Assembly (NCBI RefSeq): GCF_001984575.1
Contig: NZ_LZNS01000001.1
Span: 7,269,012 to 7,333,011 of the forward strand
DNA from: Streptomyces sp. MP131-18
GTDB taxonomy: Bacteria > Actinomycetota > Actinomycetes > Streptomycetales > Streptomycetaceae
Length of the DNA stretch: 64,000 bases
Direction: 5' to 3'
Shown here: piece by piece, positions 61,947 through 64,000 of the stretch
Layout of the letters: the number at the start of each line of letters is the position of its first letter
How positions within the stretch are numbered: position 1 is the stretch's first letter
Translations under genes and position numbers: made by a program
The notes under the pieces: generated by a model
What the model was told of the DNA's origin: nothing
The model's input: the letters and a program-made list of their open reading frames with translations, nothing else
Databases searched by the model: none

Positions 61947-63359
61947 ATGTCCACCTCTACCGAGCCGACCACGGGAAATGAGTCGGCCCATCCCAGGCTC
62001 AGCCTGGACACCGCCGCCGCACGCAACCTGGCGACCACCACCAAGACGCCGCCGCAGATGCAGGGGATCACCTCCCGCTGGCTGCTCAAGGTGCTGCCCT
62101 GGGTGCAGGTCTCCGGCGGTACGTTCCGGGTGAACCGCAGGCTGACCCACACCGTTGGGAACGGGCGGGTGGAATTCGAGTCGACCGGCGCCGAGGTACG
62201 GGTGATCCCCGCCGAGCTGGGCGAACTGCCCGCGCTGGCCGGCTTCGAGGACGACGGCGCCCTCCGGGAGCTGGCAGCGGCCTGTGTCCAGCGGGACTTC
62301 GCGCCCGGCGAGGTCGTCGTCGAGCCCGGTGCCGCCGCGGACGCGGTGGTGCTGATCGCGCACGGCAAGCTCGCCAGGCGCGGCGCCGGCGCCTACGACA
62401 CGGAGACCCAGCTGGGGGTGCTCGCCGACGGGGACTTCTACGGCGCGGGGGCGCTGACCGACGAGGACCCGGGCACCAGGGGCGAGGGCCTGACCGCCCT
62501 CACCAGCGGCACCGTCCTCACGCTCAGCAGGGCCGCCTTCCAGGAGATCGCCTCCCGCTCCCCGGCGCTCACCGGCCACCTCGCCGCGTTCCGGGCCGCG
62601 GTCCCAGGACAGCGCAACGCGCACGGCGAGTCCGCGATCGAGCTGGCCTCGGGGCACGTGGGGGAGCCGGTGCTGCCGGGCACGTTCGTGGACTACGAGG
62701 CGGCGCCGCGGGAGTACGAGCTGAGCGTGGCGCAGACCGTGCTGCGGGTGCACACCCGCGTCGCGGATCTGTACAACGAGCCGATGAATCAGGTCGAGGA
62801 GCAACTGCGGCTCACCATTGAGGCGTTGCGGGAGCGGCAGGAGCACGAGCTGGTCAACAGCCGGGAGTTCGGCCTGCTGCACAACGCTGACCTGGGGCAG
62901 CGCGTCCACACCCGCAGCGGCCCGCCCACGCCCGACGACCTCGACGAACTGCTGGCCACCGTCTGGAAGGACCCCAGCGTCATCCTGGCCCACCCCAAGG
63001 CGATCGCCGCCTTCGGCCGCGAGTGCAGCGCCCGCGGTCTGTACCCGGGCAGCGTGGACCTGGAGGGGCATGCGGTGCCCGCCTGGCGCGGCGTTCCCCT
63101 GCTGCCCTGCGACAAACTGCCGGTGAGCGCGGCCGGCACCAGCTCCATCCTCGCGCTGCGCACCGGCGAAAAGGCCCAGGGCGTGGTCGGGCTGCACCGC
63201 ACCGGAATCCCCGACGAATATCAGCCCAGTCTGTCCGTGCGGTTCATGGGCATCAACGAGCAGGCCGTCATTTCCTACCTCGTCAGCGCCTACTATTCCG
63301 TGGCCGTGCTGGTGCCCGACGCGCTCGGAATCCTCGAGGACGTCGAAATCGGGCACTGA
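61947..63359 (+). CDS. Family 2B encapsulin shell protein (first paralogue)
   Basis: The 470-residue protein has the family 2 encapsulin N-terminal arm and HK97-type core (KTPPQMQGITSRWLLKVLPW, SGGTFRVNRRLTHTVGNGRV). A cyclic-nucleotide-binding-like domain is inserted at about residues 100-215 (RDFAPGEVVVEPGAAADAVV). The HK97 fold resumes in VDYEAAPREYELSVAQTVLR through FMGINEQAVISYLVSAYYSV. In the cNMP domain the usual FGExAL cassette reads YGAGAL, without the ribose-binding glutamate. Family 2B shells package terpene-synthase-type cargo in Streptomyces. A second paralogue follows by 136 bases. Confidence 0.92.
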   Translation: MSTSTEPTTGNESAHPRLSLDTAAARNLATTTKTPPQMQGITSRWLLKVLPWVQVSGGTFRVNRRLTHTVGNGRVEFESTGAEVRVIPAELGELPALAGFEDDGALRELAAACVQRDFAPGEVVVEPGAAADAVVLIAHGKLARRGAGAYDTETQLGVLADGDFYGAGALTDEDPGTRGEGLTALTSGTVLTLSRAAFQEIASRSPALTGHLAAFRAAVPGQRNAHGESAIELASGHVGEPVLPGTFVDYEAAPREYELSVAQTVLRVHTRVADLYNEPMNQVEEQLRLTIEALRERQEHELVNSREFGLLHNADLGQRVHTRSGPPTPDDLDELLATVWKDPSVILAHPKAIAAFGRECSARGLYPGSVDLEGHAVPAWRGVPLLPCDKLPVSAAGTSSILALRTGEKAQGVVGLHRTGIPDEYQPSLSVRFMGINEQAVISYLVSAYYSVAVLVPDALGILEDVEIGH

Positions 63360-63381
63360 ATACCCGAGCGGCGGGCGAAGC

Positions 63382-63425
63382 GGCCGGCCGGGCCGGGACG
63401 GCGGGCACCCGGCCGGCCGTCCCGG
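63382..63425 (+). promoter_or_regulatory. Two mutually exclusive hairpins between the encapsulin genes
   Basis: Stem A pairs GGCCGGCCGGG (63382-63392) with 63408-63418. Stem B pairs CCGGGACGG (63393-63401, in the loop of A) with CCGTCCCGG (63417-63425). They cannot both form as simple stems, except as a pseudoknot. The arrangement could set the ratio of the two shell proteins. Confidence 0.45.
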
Positions 63426-63495
63426 CCGGTGCCTGCGCCACGGCCGCCGCCCGCCCTTTTCCCGCACGCAGGCTCACCGCTACGGAAGGCCCCTT

Positions 63496-64000
63496 GTGAA
63501 TCCGCCCGTGAACTCCCCGGCGAATCCGACCCGCACCAGCCTCGACACCCGGGCCGCGGCCAAGCTGGCCGGCACCCTCAAGACGCCGCCGCAGATGCAG
63601 GCCATCTCCCCGCGGTGGCTGACGAAGGTGCTGCCCTGGGTGCAGGTGGCCGGCGGCACGTTCCGGGTGAACCGCCGGCTCGCCCACACCCTCGGCAACG
63701 GCCGCGTCGAGTTCATCGCCACCGGCACGGACGTGCGGGTCGTGCCCGCGGAGCTGACCGAGCTGCCCGCGCTCCACGGCTTCGGCGACCCCGGCGCGCT
63801 CGACGCCCTGGCAGCCGCCTGCGTCCAGCGGGAGTATGCCGCGGGCGAGGTCATCGCCGAGGCCGGGCGGCCCGTCGAGGGCGTGCTGCTGATCGCCCAC
63901 GGCAAGGTCCGCAGGTCGGCGCCCGGCGCCTACGACGGCGAAACGACCCTCGGCGTCCTGGCCGGCGGGGATTTCGCAGGCGACGAGGCCCTGGCCGGAA
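63496..64000 (+). CDS. Family 2B encapsulin shell protein (second paralogue), truncated by window edge
   Basis: 168 residues are visible. The protein starts at a GTG with GGAAGG six bases upstream: MNPPVNSPANPTRTSLDTRA. Its arm and early core (KTPPQMQAISPRWLTKVLPW, AGGTFRVNRRLAHTLGNGRV) match the first paralogue in 46 of 58 aligned positions. The cNMP-like domain has begun (QREYAAGEVIAEAGRPVEGV), with cassette AGDEAL where the first copy has YGAGAL. The gene runs past base 64000, so its C-terminus and any cargo gene are not visible. Confidence 0.9.
   Translation, partial: MNPPVNSPANPTRTSLDTRAAAKLAGTLKTPPQMQAISPRWLTKVLPWVQVAGGTFRVNRRLAHTLGNGRVEFIATGTDVRVVPAELTELPALHGFGDPGALDALAAACVQREYAAGEVIAEAGRPVEGVLLIAHGKVRRSAPGAYDGETTLGVLAGGDFAGDEALAG

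Noticed and set aside
61569..63467. Minus-strand open frame continuing upstream of the beta-helix ATPase, across the encapsulin gene
   Set aside because: The protein-like part begins at 61568. Upstream residues are low complexity and antisense to a clear encapsulin gene.

Overview
The window is a GC-rich chromosomal segment of a Streptomyces-type actinomycete. The evidence is codon use strongly biased to G/C in the third position, many GTG starts, 4-base overlaps between neighbouring genes, and a gene order that I recognise from Streptomyces core chromosomes (efp-nusB-bldD-pyrR-pyrB-pyrC ... mihF-gmk-rpoZ-coaBC-metK-priA ... rbpA). Developmental genes (bldD), the actinobacterial factors RbpA and sIHF, and one in-frame TTA codon agree with this. 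I saw no rRNA, tRNA, CRISPR array, IS element or prophage.

Layout. 0-2.2 kb: an M24-fold protein that has lost metal ligands, then efp and nusB. 2.3-2.8 kb: bldD, convergent to nusB, with its own operator. 2.9-13 kb: an uninterrupted pyrimidine operon, pyrR-pyrB-pyrC-(membrane PH-like protein)-carA-carB-pyrD-pyrF, headed by a PyrR-binding RNA element that contains the pyrR Shine-Dalgarno (SD) sequence. 13-23.3 kb: housekeeping genes (sIHF, gmk, rpoZ, coaBC, metK, a helicase-dead priA, fmt, rsmB, rpe). 23.4-31.1 kb: a mixed region with a SorC regulator, a luciferase-like oxidoreductase, a GuaB1-type GMP reductase, a methyltransferase, a secreted phospholipase A2, and a divergent MFS/ROK pair around a palindrome. 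31.2-37.5 kb: an FMN-riboswitch-controlled ribD-ribE-ribM-ribBA-ribH operon followed by hisE-hisG and a small PH-domain protein.

37.5-46.4 kb: an orphan EccA-like AAA ATPase, a uridine-kinase-like protein, a Tat-exported C39-like protein, an HxlR regulator with a TTA codon, an acyl-CoA dehydrogenase, an Lrp regulator and an amidohydrolase. 46.5-50.5 kb: lnt-ppm1 (lipoprotein acylation and polyprenol-phosphate mannose), fxsA and rbpA with a sigma-R promoter. 50.6-56.6 kb: a yczE/MocR divergent pair with three helically phased direct repeats, a family-A DNA polymerase whose exonuclease domain looks degenerate, and small regulators. 56.8-64 kb: a membrane-embedded serine hydrolase, a beta-helix/AAA ATPase fusion protein, and two tandem family 2B encapsulin shell genes, the second cut by the window edge.

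The right-hand end is the most unusual part: two encapsulin shell paralogues next to a divergent beta-helix/AAA ATPase. Their cargo gene, if adjacent, lies beyond base 64000. All assignments come from reading motifs and gene context; no database search was possible.
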